A DNA stretch of 64,000 nt from Gari tellinella (GCA_922989275.2 OV277863.1:47412999-47476998); one strand, 5' to 3'. Counted from the stretch's first letter, positions 10,461 through 22,391 are shown. Numbers and translations are program-made. The notes: generated by a model not told the origin, from the sequence alone.

Positions 10461-11700
10461 TAGCAGAAGGAAAGGAAACGTATGTGTATAGTACATGAAT
10501 TTGGAAGACAGCTTTTTAAGAAGACAACATAATGTAAATCAAATACTTAAAACCTATAGTAACAAATAATGTTTGGATCATGAGAATATAAAAGGTTAAA
10601 AGCACATTGTCTGGGAAACAACATGAACACAAAAGGAGAAAGCGGCCTTAGTGTATTGGAACTGTAAGCTATGTAATTCTTGCTGACCGCTTTCTCCCTT
10701 TATGTTAACTGAAGCATACTATAGCGCAGCCTCAGTGCTTTCCTTTCTCTTTAGTTACAGCTGTTATTGGTTCAATACTATTTAGTATTTAGTCGCCTTT
10801 TCATAGTTATACATTCTATGTTTATTGGTATACTTTCTCGAAACTAACTTTCTTGGATAAATAAACTAACTATCAAAGCAATTATTTCTTTTTAACTGAA
10901 TTTCTTTATTCTTTACCCTAACACTGGGGTAAAACTGGGTGTGAACCCTTGTTTAAATTATACTTTTTAAACAAAAATCCATAGAAACTGGTCAAACAAA
11001 CTCTTTTCACAAACCTTGTCATTCTCGATTATTCACAAAGCCACACATGATTCATAGCAGCCAACTCTTGTAATAAATGTCCTCATTGTCAAATATTCAC
11101 AAAACTTTCCAGTAAACACAACGTCAACTGTAATTCAGAAATTAACAAATCTTCGTGACCCAAATGAAAACTAGTGCCCCTTATTCATTTATCTTATCAT
11201 CTTAAAATGTCTTAACGCGAGGCGTTGCAAAATAGCAGTATGGCGCCTTCAAGCAAACAAATCACAAAATAATGTTCAGGATCCAAACAAAACTATGGTA
11301 CCCTCTCTCTATTACACTGAATGTTGGCCGAAGCTGATGGCTGTGAAGAGAAGGGTTTCCGCCTTGTCTCCTTTAAAGTCATCTCTGCCTAGACGTCACT
11401 GAAAAATAAAAGGAAAGGACCGAAAGACACCCGTCCTTTAAATTATCCCCACATAGGGGAGGGCGGGAGGGTTTTGATGTTTATGTTAGCTGAAAAATAG
11501 CTTGCCTGTTAGTTTGTAGAACCAAGAAGAAAGAGGCGGTGTCGAGGTAAATGTTTCACTCGCACGTGATTTACCTCAATCTCAAGAGTCCGGTAAAGCG
11601 CTAACGAAGCTTGACGAAAACACACCACCGGGCTCTTGGTATGACGACCTAATAGTGTTGCTCCCATACAAACGGTGCTATTCTTTATAAATAGCACTCA
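10461..11700. other. No gene found
   Basis: One loose inverted repeat, GGAGAAAGCGG (about 10640) against CCGCTTTCTCC (about 10690). The rest is AT-rich with slightly more CpG near 11210-11650. No recognisable domain in its short ORFs. Confidence 0.4.
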
Positions 11701-11719
11701 TTATTGTAATTTATTATAT

Positions 11720-12160
11720 ACATATCGATGATTTATAGAGATTTCTCAGTTAGATAAATTTGATATCGTCACTGTTGATATCATCACTACATGACTGTAG
11801 TGATGTCAGATGATATCACTTTTTGTGACGTCACGTCATAATTAGTTTAGTGACGTCGGGGTAATAAATTTTGTGTGTTTTTTCTGTAAAAACGTCATTA
11901 AAATATATATAATAAATAGAATAATCAATTCCTTTGAATAAATATATATGAAAAATATATCACTTGAATGGGTTGTTATCTGGCTAAAAATCTCGTTCTG
12001 CGGACTCGTTTTTTAACCAGATAACAACCCATTCTTGTGATATATTTTTCATATCAATCAAAAGAAATTGATTATCCTCTATATATAATTTTATATCAAT
12101 AATATCATGTCACATAAACCTAAATAGTTTCATGTTAATAATTATGTTATACATGAAAAT
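11720..12160. mobile_element. Long foldback element with TGACGTCA site
   Basis: A long inverted repeat spans about 11917-12082: AATATATCACTTGAATGGGT and TTGTTATCTGG pair with CCAGATAACAACCC and TTGTGATATATTTTTCATAT. To its left is TGACGTCA at 11826-11833 and further GACGTC words. Related in style to the foldbacks at 22392 and 34521. Confidence 0.65.
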
Positions 12161-12651
12161 TCATTATTCAAGAGTGTAGAGCTCTCATTAATAAGTTATA
12201 CTGCTGACATTTAATATGTTTTGAAAACTGTAATAGTGTGTCCTTTTGTGACTTGACTGGTATTTGTAAACAGATTTTAATCCAGATAAGTGTAAATTAA
12301 GTTGGCTTCTGATCTGAATTTCAAAACTGTGTTACACTCTTTGATTAAAGCTTTAAAAAATATTTCAGGCGGTCATACATGTGATATTTTCTTGGACCCA
12401 AATAGGGAGATCTGGAAATTTTAATAGGGAGATTGGGGTTCCAAATAGGGAGCTTTTTTCGCAACACTTTTTTCGCGACAAAACTAGGCGCAGGCGATTA
12501 AAATCCAACACATTTATCTATTTTCATAAGTTAATCACTAATTGCTTAATTTTTTTAAAATCATTGAATAGATAAGTCTATAGACCACTAAGACAGAGAC
12601 AATTTTCACCCAGAGATATTCTAATACTGACATGGGCCTATTATTCTAGCA

Positions 12652-12800
12652 TCTAGGCTGAAAGTAAAGCAGAATACCGTACTCTTCAGGAGCATTCTGC
12701 TTCAGTAAAAGCTTAAAAGCCTGCTTTAAGCTAGATCTACCATATGCTAGGATATAAGAACTATTTCTTATGGTTCTTATATTGTTCATGACTAGTAAAG
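12652..12800 (-). mobile_element. Family A fragment
   Basis: Hairpin GGCTGAAAGTAAAGCAGAAT with a damaged partner arm, then CCATATGCTAGGATATAAG and CTATTTCTTATGGTTC, the right half of a reverse-oriented A. TTAA ends are missing. Confidence 0.55.
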
Positions 12801-12969
12801 ATAAACTGGAACTACATGATTGTATATCCATTTTTTTGAGAGAATGAATGAAGTAGTTCAAATCAGAGACAGTGTATACCAAGTGCTGTCTCTGTTCAAA
12901 TGGTCTAGATTTCTATCTATGGAGTAAATCTAGAAAGAGTTAGCAACTTAACAATCTGTTATTATAATT

Positions 12970-13030
12970 AAAGTTTGCAGACAGTATGGATCCAGATGAG
13001 ACGCCGCATCATCTTGTCTAGATACAAAAA
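12970..13030. repeat. D-type hairpin fragment
   Basis: GCAGACAGTATGGATCCAGA followed by TGAGACGCCGC; only one arm is clear. Confidence 0.4.
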
Positions 13031-14401
13031 GTTTGACATTTTCTGAAAGAAAATACACAAAGATTAGAGAATTGTTGCAGACAAAGTCTGCAGACGACAT
13101 TTACTAGCGCCGTAAAGTGGGCATGGTTTTAACAACGAAATAACGCGTCTAGATTTTCTACCGCGAAAACTGATTGCAAATCAATTTTACGAGCGTAATT
13201 GGTTGTAAAATCTAACTTAATAATTATACATTTGCACAAATCGTATGTAACAAACAGAAGAATTTAGGTCCAATGTTTAATTTTAATTGATTGTTAGAAA
13301 ACGATGCTGGGGAAAACTTTTTAGACTAACAAAATATGCGTGATTCCCGTAGCAAATATTAAGGCGCTCCGTCATTTTGTAACGGTATGATTTTCGAAGT
13401 ATTTTTCTGTTACGTGAATATTCAAAGTATTATGTGGTGGAAATCAATTCATAAATGTTAAATTCTGATCAGCTTTCATATAAAATGTGTGCTTGTCCAG
13501 AACTTATCTGATTTTAATCCGACCCGTATCGGCGACATAGATCTTTTTCCTTCGCATCACCGCTTCTAAAATATGTCGTTGCTAGGTCTCCGATTCGGGG
13601 CGAACCTGTCAATCACTTTTTTTGATAACCAATTAGATCTACAATACATCAAAAGCATGTATGTCAAACCCCACTAGGCGCGTGTGGTCAAACATTGTTT
13701 GGCAGCCTGCCATATACATGCCATGTATAGTGCTACACACTCAAACTACCGAGGATTGCGTAACGTGTTTACACGCATCAGTAGCGTTTGGTGATAAGCG
13801 TGCGTATGGATTAGGCCAATTTTAAGATTTTAAGAGTCGGCGAACGAGGTAAATTATAATAAAAGTTCATATTGTAAAAAATGAACCTGGTTCCATGAAA
13901 TATCGGGAGATTTCGTCTCCCGACCGGGAGATCGTGAGTAGAGGTCTAATTTCGGGAGCTCCCGACCATATCGGGAGATATCACATGTATGGGCGGAAAA
14001 TGAAAAGCATAATATTATGATAGGAGAAGGGTTATTGTTTCTATGACTATCTTTTTTTATTTGGAAACACATAAAAATCCATTAGCTCTGTTGCATTTGA
14101 AAATCATCTTCAAAAACTCAACTGTCTTAACTCCTATCAGTTACACTAGCTGTCATCATCTGAAAATATCCTCTGCTCAAGACCTAAACTGTCTTAACCT
14201 TTCTCCTGCTATAGTGTATATTGATAATTTATAAAAACAGTGATACCTAAATTACACATATCCTGATCAGGGTCTGAACTATTTTCTTAAAGGGTCTTTC
14301 CGTCTTATCGTTTGAACAATTTCTATAAACATAGGTTTGACTATCAGCAGGTGCTTGTAAAAATCATCAATAAGAATGTGTCACAGTTTCAACAGACACC
14401 C

Positions 14402-14566
14402 CATAGCATGTTTGTACTTTGAACCTGCTTTTAGCTATCCTTCTCTAGGAATTAGGAAATACTTCTTATAATACTGATATTCATGACTGTATAAAATGGA
14501 ACTATTTTGTTCAATGTAGGAATGAATTCAAGACATAAAAAGGCATATTTATGGGGTAATGGGTTA
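14402..14566 (-). mobile_element. Family A right-half fragment
   Basis: From GAACCTGCTTTTAGC through ATTCATGACTGTATAAAATG to ATGGGGTAATGGGTTAA. The left half is lost or too diverged to place. Confidence 0.6.
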
Positions 14567-14833
14567 ATTAATGCAGAAATCATCCCACAGAGACATCACC
14601 TAATCACAGATTACGTTTGCTAATAGCATAAAAATGTGCTATCTGATAGATCATTGCCTGTATAGTCTCTGACTGGGTTTGAAAAATTTCAGTCCGAAAG
14701 GATTATTACCACTATCGGGATGAAAGAGTTCCGGAGTATGGAGGAAATTGGGCAGACTTCATTATCTATACTATCAAACTTGTACTTACAGCCATTCAAA
14801 TGACACTCCATTGAAAGTCTAAGGCATTTGGTA

Positions 14834-14906
14834 GCTTAATGCAGGACAAAAGTAATGCAGAAAGCTCCTTAAGGAGCTTTCTGCATTACTTTTGTCCTGT
14901 ATTAAG
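14834..14906. repeat. G-type hairpin, near perfect
   Basis: CTTAATGCAGGACAAAAGTA and ATGCAGAAAGCTCC pair with their complements around TTAA. Same core as E but without E termini. Confidence 0.8.
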
Positions 14907-15353
14907 CAGCAACTTGTCTTTAGAGATGTCAATGTTTCATCGATTAATTGCCAATTAACACAAGTTTGGCTGTGGTTATCTATTCTGCACAAGTTTCATA
15001 ATATAAGAAATGGTCGAGAATGGCAAACGAGAATGGCAAACGTTGTATGTGAGATATTACTGCAGATAGTGTATTATTACGAGACTGATGGTCGGAAACC
15101 CATTAATTACACTATAACACATTTTTACTGATTTACCCTTTTTTCTTCCCAAAATCTTTAGTGTAATAACATTGAAAGAAGGTTTGCTGCAGTGTTTTCA
15201 TACCGTTGAGCGGTAAAGGAATGCATGGTTTTTAAGTATTAAATGAGACTACAAAATATATAAAATATATAAATATACAACTATATTTGTTAGTAAATAA
15301 GAAACTGAAAGATACAACTCGCAGTCACTCAGTCTATTCTCCTTTTTATTAGG

Positions 15354-15510
15354 TTTCTACAACAACAACTACTACTATTTCTATTAATTACTACTATATT
15401 ACTACTATATACAACCTATTTAGTTATATATCTACTACTACTACTTCATGTACTACTGCTACTACTACTGCTTTTACTAACACTACTATTACAACTTCTA
15501 CTTCTACTGC
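15354..15510. repeat. Degenerate ACT trinucleotide microsatellite
   Basis: Runs of ACT/TAC (for example ACTACTACTACTT, CTACTACTACTG) broken by TTACTAT and TTCT interruptions. Confidence 0.85.
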
Positions 15511-15816
15511 ATGTAAACTGTAAATGTCTGTTTCCTTTTCCTGTTTATTTCACTGTTATTCTTCATTTGTCTCTCTGTTGTGATGTTTTCTAATTGACCA
15601 CACGAAACCAGCAAAGTTTTGCTGAATCTCATCATGTCTTTTATCTTGTTTTGAAACAGGTGATTACAATAAGAAGATGGAAAGTAAAACAGGAGTCTCC
15701 TAGAAAAGGTTTTACAAGACAATGGCTGCTCAAGTATTGAAAAGTGTGCTGACCTTATTTTGTGAAGTCCCTGCATTAAAAAAGAGAGAAAATAATCTTT
15801 CCTGCAGATGGGTTCT

Positions 15817-15882
15817 GAAGTACGATGAAAAGTAAGCAGAAAGCTCCTACAGGAGCTTTCTGCTTACTTTTCATCATGCTTC
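15817..15882. repeat. G-type hairpin variant
   Basis: GATGAAAAGTAAGCAGAAAG pairs with CTTTCTGCTTACTTTTCATC around CTCCTACAGGAG. Right flank CAATCTGTGACCTGTATAAAG is partly repeated immediately downstream. Confidence 0.75.
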
Positions 15883-15889
15883 AATCTGT

Positions 15890-16479
15890 GACCTGTATAA
15901 AGCCTTGTGACCTGTATAAAGCCTATCAGTAAGTGTTCAGCTTAGTGGATGTTTTTTTGCGGGACTTTGCTGTTAATTCAATTTTTGCCTGATATATAAC
16001 TGTTCATCACAGTACGGGTATTAAATAGACTACATGGAATCAGATAGGGTGGGAATTTTTCTTGGATGATTTATGGCATAAATTTCCTGTAATATTAATC
16101 TTGTCTGACTATAGGATCATGATATGAACAGTGGGGCCGTAAGACAGCGGCGGAGCATTTAGCAACTGGGAGTGAATGATGAAAACTATTGTATTCTCTA
16201 CTGTTATTCTGGGGAAATAATCCCGGAAAACATAGATTCCTCACAGCAAGTTATTTTCCAACTGTGATCTACACAATGGTTAGATATTAATTTTCCATGA
16301 CAACAAAGCTCAAAACACTGATTGCTATGCCAACCAATTGTAAGTGATGACTGTTTACTTGTGCTAAATTGAGCCTTGGGATGGTTTAGTTGCTTTTAAC
16401 TATAGAACCTGTTCATGATATATCGTTCCTTATTGTTATAGGTATTCAGGAGTTATTCACCCTTTAGATGCTGAAGTTT
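15890..16479. other. No gene found
   Basis: Unassigned AT-rich sequence with no clear repeat. Confidence 0.35.
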
Positions 16480-16719
16480 TTAACCCTAGACCAGAGGTGC
16501 CACATGCATTATACCTATTCATCCTACAGATACCTAAATCTTTATGCTTTCATCATGTCCTACCTGTTAAAGAGGCAAAGAAAAAATATTCTGCAGCCTG
16601 ACAGGTGGCTACTTAAAGCTGGCTAAAAGTAGAGCAGAAAGCTCCTAAAGGAGCTTTATGCTCTACTTCCAGTCTACTTTAAGCAACCACATGTCTTAAT
16701 TCTTGAAGGGGAGGGTTAA
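16480..16719. mobile_element. TTAA element with a GCAGAAAGCTCC core
   Basis: TTAACCCTAGACCAGAGG to GAAGGGGAGGGTTAA. The hairpin at 16612-16684 has A-like outer arms (CTTAAAGCTGGCTAAAAGTA) but the G/E inner core GCAGAAAGCTCC. It is a core-swapped relative of family A. Confidence 0.65.
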
Positions 16720-17316
16720 ATTGTCTGATTGAATGGCCTTTTTACATTGACTGCATGCCGTGCGGGATTACCCAATATATGTGAAAAAAAAAATCTTTAA
16801 AGAGTTATACCTCTACCTTGCATCTGGATCATTTGCAAAGTCTGATGAACATTTCTTACTCGTTCAATCAATCGTTCTCAGCACTAACAGCTAGTAAGAT
16901 AAAGGTACAGATGACTGCCTATTGGAGACTTCAAGATTGATTTAAAAAAAAAAAATGAAAATATTAATTTGAAAATTCAGAATTAAGACTTAAAAAATGT
17001 TCACTGACATTTATATAGAGTGATTTACGATTTGGTGTCTGAAGGAAATTGAAAATAAATTCATTTTGGTTTTTCGGTCTTGTTTGGTTTCATGGAAATC
17101 AAAGTAAGTTCCTAGCTATGCTGTCTGATACAGGTGAACTTATTTCATAAAGATCTTGTCTATTAGCCCTTTCCCCTGCATAAATGTCATAGGACGCTTC
17201 TATAGATGTGATTCCTAAAAAAAATGCCCAAAATCAATTTTCATTCATGGTGTTCAAACAGGTGGCAGCTTAAAGAAAGATTAATGTAAATCAGAAAGCT
17301 CCTATAAGAACCTGCC

Positions 17317-17556
17317 TTAAAGCCATTACTCCTTAGCCTGTTTCTAGTTTTAAAGACAGATTATCATTTAAAGCAGGTTGAAAGTAAAGCAGAATGTGCC
17401 TTAAGGCCTGCTTTAAGCTACTCTCTGTCCTGATTGAGAAAGTATTCTTTGAATACATATTAATAACTGTATAAACTGGAGCTATTTCCTTCAGTAAAGG
17501 AACAAATTGAAGGTGTAAAAAGGCTTACCCTGTGTATTTAAGTGGTAATGGGTTAA
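17317..17556 (-). mobile_element. Family A MITE
   Basis: TTAAAGCCATTACTCCTTAG to GTGGTAATGGGTTAA; hairpin right arm partly deleted after GTGCCTTAAGG. Just upstream (17164-17316) lies a diverged TTAA/G-like stretch with TCAGAAAGCTCCTATAAG. Confidence 0.7.
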
Positions 17557-17764
17557 ATACAGTTTGATATCAGCGATTAGCACATATTGCTATATATAAT
17601 GGAGGAAGGGTTAAATCCTTTGTATCGTGATAGTCGTAAATATTTTATTCAGTTTTGTAGAATTTAAATCTTCAGTGACACCAAGGGAACTGTCATTAAT
17701 CTTACTGTTACAGATTTTATGTGATTTCAACTCTTCCATTGTCAAATTTAATCATATGTTTTAT

Positions 17765-18030
17765 TTAACCCCTTTTTGCAGATAAAACATTGTCTGCTAG
17801 AATTTGTTGTTGGCCCATATGGAAGATTGGGCTTGCCTAAATGTGTAGCCTCAGTAAATAAAGTCGTTATTATTATTATTATTATTGTTGTCTGCAATTT
17901 TAAGCAAATTCAAGTTTTTGAAGTTTGACTGGAACTACTGATACTGTGCCAAACAGTTTTGATCTTGATCAGACATTGCGTAACATGGAATCCCTTCTGG
18001 ATCCAAACAGTTTGCAAAGTCGACTTTTGG
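17765..18030 (+). mobile_element. Family D element split by a LINE tail
   Basis: TTAACCCCTTTTTGCAGA, GTCTGCTAGAATTTGTTG, then an inserted 76-bp LINE-tail-like piece, then GTCTGCAATTTTAAGC and the CAAACAGTTTTGATC / GGATCCAAACAGTTTGC arms. Right TTAA not seen. Confidence 0.65.
17810..17885 (+). mobile_element. Probable non-LTR retrotransposon 3' tail
   Basis: Ends in AATAAAGTCG(TTA)n, typical of a CR1/L2-type LINE 3' end. It is flanked by TGTTG at 17805-17809 and 17886-17890. Excising it with one TGTTG restores the D sequence AATTTGTTGTCTGC. Too short to classify further. Confidence 0.55.
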
Positions 18031-18158
18031 TTAGCACATACGTATTTCCTTTTTTCGCTCTTCAATGAAATAAATCAATTTAAAGAAGTTGGCCTTTTGA
18101 AAAAACTTTGTTAATATATTTATTTTATCTGAAAGTGATTTTGTTCCCTATTATAGTG

Positions 18159-18352
18159 GCAGCGCTCTAAATCAGAGGGTCTAAACTGAACAGATCCATT
18201 ATTTTCCCACTTTATCATTTCAACACCAAATCCTATGGTATAACTTCTCATTAGAATCGCCTCGAAGAAACAATTCTAATGAGTAGTAATACCATTGGGT
18301 TAAATACAAACTTTTTTTTTTTTTTTAAATACTCCCCTTATATGGAGCTCCG
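18159..18352 (+). mobile_element. Family B MITE, diverged
   Basis: CGCTCTAAATCAGAGGG at the left, TTATATGGAGCTCCG at the right, core CTCATTAGAATCGCCTC with its partner. A long T run lies at about 18311-18326. No clear target duplication. Confidence 0.65.
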
Positions 18353-18438
18353 TACAATGGAAAAACATTAAAATTTTGGTGTTGACTAATCCGATGCAAT
18401 TCAGGTCTGATCTGGATCTATGTGTCAATATATGTAAC

Positions 18439-18693
18439 AATAACCCATTACCCCATAGCCTGGTTCTAGTTTTGAAAACGAGTTGCTATTTAAAGCAGGT
18501 TGAAAGTAAAGGAGAATGTGCTTTAAGACGAATTCTGCTTTACTTTCAGCCTGCTTTAAGCAGAAATCTACTAGAGTATAGAAATTATTTCTTGTGGTAC
18601 ATAGTCAAGACTGTATGAAGTAGAGCTGTTTCTCTTTAGTGAATTAATAAGACTAAAGGCATAAAAAGGCATAATTATTGGGTAATGGGCTAA
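18439..18693 (-). mobile_element. Family A MITE, full length
   Basis: ATAACCCATTACCCCATAGC to TGGGTAATGGGCTAA. The hairpin arm carries GGAGAATGTGCTTTAAG with several mismatches. The short frame at 18376-18618 is only a translation of this repeat. Confidence 0.8.
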
Positions 18694-18899
18694 TAGAAGG
18701 AGAAGGGATGATACCCATAACAAGTCACAAATTAAGGCAGACTTTATATATGGCATGTGACTAGCTACCTGTAAGGATGCATGAATTAGTTATGACATGT
18801 CTGCTGTCAAACTTCTGTTCAAGGAAGGCAATGTACAGTAAAAACGAGTGATAAAACACTGCTTTAAACATAAAATTGGGTCGTATGGAAATGTGGCAG

Positions 18900-18972
18900 C
18901 TTACTGCAGGACAAACGTAATGCAGAAAGCTCTTATAGGAGCTTTCTGCATTTCTTTTGTCCTGCATTAAGG
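18900..18972. repeat. G-type hairpin
   Basis: CTGCAGGACAAACGTAATGC with AGAAAGCTC arms paired to GAGCTTTCTGCAT...TTTGTCCTGCA around TTATAG. Confidence 0.75.
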
Positions 18973-19346
18973 TATGACATGTATAAAAGAGATCTTGATT
19001 CTTCTTTATTCAATGGGCACTGGACAAGGGGTTTACAGTAGCTGCAAGTCTGCGACAGTCAGTCATAGTTAGGACAATGCATTGACATTATAATGCCTTC
19101 TACTAATGTGTCATCGTAGCCGTAAATGTGTCACACTGATGTAAGCATTCCAGTTGCTTCTCTTGTGGAATATGATGTGTTGCCATGCTTACTGACCCAA
19201 TTTCTATTTACTCAAAATGTTTTCAAAAACTACTATTTAGGATAGTGAAATATATGTAAAGAAATAGAAAGTTTTTAGATAGTAGTTATAAATAATAATA
19301 AAAACTTAATTGATTATGAATAACATACTTAGTTCGATCAACACCA

Positions 19347-20004
19347 ATTTTTATGCCCCTGTACGACTTAGTCCGGGCATATTGTTTTTGGTCTGTCTGT
19401 TTGTCTGTCTGTTCATAACTTTAACCATAACTTTACAACTACATGTGATAGAGATTTCATACTTGGCATGTGTACTCAACTCAAGAAGCTCTTTGACTTT
19501 AATTCAGTACAACTTGGGTCTGCCCGGCAAAGGTCAAGCTAATTTAGAGGTCATTTTAAGGTCAAAAGGGCTGATTTTTCATTTGGCATAATTACTAGTG
19601 ATGCAGACTTCATAATTGGCATGTGTGCTCAACTCAAGAAGCTCTTCTGTTCAGTACAACTTGGGTCATCCCCAATAAAGGTCAAGGTCATTTAGACATC
19701 ATTTAAAGCTCAAATGGGCAAATTATTCATTTGGTCATAACTGTGAAATTACTATAGTGCTTCATAATTGGCATGTGTGCTCAACTCAAGAAACTCTTAG
19801 GCTCAGTACAACTTAGGTCATGCCTTGGCCTTGCAAAGGGCAAGATCAATTGAAGGTCTATTGGGCCGATTTTTATTTAATTTTTTGACAAAGCTTGTTT
19901 CAGCCATGGTGTATGATTGTATTTTTCAGCCAAATGAATACATGTCAGTGACAAAACACTTCTAGGGCATTCAGGTCACTTACTGTGACACCGTTCTTGT
20001 TTTA
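19347..20004 (+). repeat. Bivalve-type repeat with 150-bp tandem units
   Basis: GGCATGTGTGCTCAACTCAA followed by GAAGCTCTT recurs near 19459, 19609 and 19762 (periods about 150 and 153 bp), each followed by CAGTACAACTTGGGTCATGC-like sequence and AAGGTCAA. It opens ATGCCCCTGTACGACTTAG with a GTCTGTCTGTTTGTCTGT stretch and closes CACTTACTGTGACACCGTTC. The 93-aa frame inside is repeat-derived. Confidence 0.75.
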
Positions 20005-20475
20005 AATTCAATTTTGACACCATTTAAAGCAATGTAATTTAAACCACGAGAGAAAAAGCCCTGATGGGAGAAAATTAATTGAATGAGCAAGTAATAAAAA
20101 TTCAAACTTCTGTACGATATCCAATGTCATACCATTTAAATAAATCATGCATTAAGAAAACAAACAACCAAACAAACAGGCTCACAGTTTAAATTGTGTT
20201 GTTCATCGATCTAGGTTATCATTTTCATCTGGTCTGTCCCATACAAGGACACGTTACATAATTGGCCCATACTATTGTTGGGTGTTTGATGTATGTATTC
20301 CCCTGTCTTTGTGACAATGGGGTAAATGTTGTGTAAAAGATTTATTTAATTTTCCAATTAAGCCTGTCAGGTCTAGGTGTCCTGACCTTGCTTTGAATGC
20401 TGAATAAATGTCATCTGCAGAGAACAGCCTTGCGCACGCCGCTACTGAAATTCTGATATTGATCCGCAAAATGTA

Positions 20476-20678
20476 TTAACCCATTATCCCATAGCTTAAG
20501 TTGTTTCTAGTTTTGAAGATAGGTGACCACTTAAAGCAGGTTGAATGTAAAGCAAAATGTGCCTTAAGGCACATTCTGCTTTACTTTCAGCTTCCTTTAA
20601 GCTACCATTATGCTAGAATATAGGAACTATTTCTTATGATATATATACACTACTTTATCAAATGGAGTAACGGGTTAA
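20476..20678 (-). mobile_element. Family A MITE
   Basis: TTAACCCATTATCCCATAGC to GGAGTAACGGGTTAA with hairpin core AAATGTGCCTTAAGGCACAT. A deletion has removed about 60 bp of the right half. Confidence 0.82.
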
Positions 20679-20908
20679 AGAATATTAACTCAGTAGCAAA
20701 CAAATTTGAAAATTTATGTCTGATCTTGGTCCAAACTGTTTGCAAATGCTAGTGAAATCACTGAGTATTTTAACCCATTGTAGCTGATTCTGATGTCCTT
20801 TGAAAACAGTGTAGATCCAGATCAGGCCTGATGCGTGCTAGTCAGAGACCTGATCCCAGGCTCCAAACTATTTGAGATTATGAATTTGCCAAGTTCAGTT
20901 CAAATGCT

Positions 20909-21139
20909 TTAACCAATAACCTATTTCTTGTTTTGAAGGACAGGTGACCACTATCTTAAAACTACAATAGTAGTATAGTAGTAGTTGAAAGTAAAGCAAA
21001 TGTGCTTTTTAAAAGTACCATCTGCTAGGATTATACCAGTAGAAAACATTTTTTATAGATGCATATTCATGACTGTATATTTTCTTTAGTGGAGGACTTT
21101 AAGATCTAAAAAGCTGGTCTATATTGCATAATGGGTTAA
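20909..21139 (-). mobile_element. Family A MITE with damaged hairpin
   Basis: TTAACCAATAACCTATTTC to TTGCATAATGGGTTAA. The right arm is lost and a TAGTAGTATAGTAGTAG run has expanded at the hairpin base. Confidence 0.7.
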
Positions 21140-21344
21140 ATTATAAAAGCCATTGCAGGTGCTTTCAGTGTAGGATGATTGGTATTTGGAATGATTAAGA
21201 GTTAAGAATTAATTGTCTAATTATGTCTCTCAGGTCTAGGTGTCCTGGCTTGGAACCAGACTTTGACTCTGAAGGTGCTCTCAGTTCATCGATTGTGGGT
21301 GACCTATTGATTTATCTCATGTCGAGCAATCAGTGACAATTATC

Positions 21345-21490
21345 TATTAAACCCTTACAATGCAGGCACTGGGTATGATAGCAAACAGTGTAGACTCCAA
21401 TCAGGAGTCATTTACTCACTGCCCTTATCCCATAACCTGGTGCTTCAATTCGAAGAAAGGTGACCACTTAAAGCAGGTTGAAAGTAAAAC
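21345..21490 (-). mobile_element. K and A fragments, juxtaposed
   Basis: AAACCCTTACAATGCAGGC, then CAAACAGTGTAGACTCCAAT (K arm), then CCCTTATCCCATAACCTGG and CCACTTAAAGCAGGTTGAAA (left half of A). Neither is complete. Confidence 0.5.
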
Positions 21491-21988
21491 AATAATGAAC
21501 TAATGCTAGTCCATAAATAATGCATAAAAAATAATCTTGATATTTTTTTGTAGACTTCAGTTTTTAAGAAGATTAAAATTCATTGCAAGATAAGTGATAG
21601 TCACTATTTTATGTCTTATGTAAAACAAATACATCTTGTATATAGTCAAGAAACCAGAAAGTCCAAATCTTGTTGCCATACTTATAACAAGACTGCTCTT
21701 ATGCTTCATGCAGTGACAGCTTAAAGTGTGGTTCATAATAATAATAAAAAAAACCACAAACAAAGTTGTAGCAGAAGACAAAGGTTGAAGCTTTTCATTT
21801 CATCTGATCTTTATGAAACTTGATGATAATGATTGTCTTGAAGGAATCTAGTTCAAGTTTGAATGTGGGTCATGTTTGCTCAAAAAATAGGTCACTAGGT
21901 CAAATCATAGAAAAACCTTGTTAACACTCTAGAGGCTACAAATCTCATTCAATCTTCATGAAACTTGGTTGAAATATTTGTCTCAATC

Positions 21989-22085
21989 ATATCTAGATCA
22001 ATTTTAAAAAATGTGGGTTGTGTACGGTCAAAAACTTAGTTTTTGACCGTACACAACCCACATTTTTTAAAATTGATCTAGATAT
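21989..22085. repeat. Perfect 97-bp palindrome
   Basis: Two 48-bp arms that I read as exact reverse complements around a single T at 22037. The arms start ATATCTAGATCAATTTT and meet at GGTCAAAAACT/AGTTTTTGACC. The left arm is ordinary array sequence, so the right arm is an inverted copy of it. Confidence 0.9.
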
Positions 22086-22391
22086 GGGTCAGTCTAGATC
22101 AAATCATAGAAAAAACTTACTAACACTCTTGAGGCTTCAAATCTCATTGGATTTTAATGCAACTTGGTCAGAATGTTTTCCTTATTGATATCTAGGTCAA
22201 GTTGGAATATGAATTATATTGGGTTAAAAACTAGGTCACGAGGTCAAATCATAGGAAAACCTTGTTAACACTCTAGAGGCTACAAATCTCATCCGATCTT
22301 CATGAAACTTGGTCAAAATGATTGCCTAATTGATATCTAGGTCAAGTTTGAATGTTTCAGAATCTAGGTCACTAGGTGAAATTATAGAAAA

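Larger units (their letters stand above)
12366..13999. mobile_element. Possible 1.6-kb inverted-repeat-bounded element
   Basis: GGCGGTCATACATGTGATAT at the left end is mirrored by ATATCACATGTATGGGCGG at the right. Near the left end AATAGGGAGAT repeats three times; near the right end CGGGAGAT repeats three times inverted. A family A fragment sits inside (12652-12800). Interior 13080-13850 is CpG-richer than the surroundings but holds no recognisable transposase. Confidence 0.5.

Noticed and set aside
11820..11860. TGACGTCA as a promoter of a nearby gene
   Set aside because: No gene or start site nearby; the motif belongs to a foldback element.
15354..15510. ACT repeat as part of a coding homopolymer exon
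   Set aside because: Interruptions break every frame; it is a plain microsatellite.
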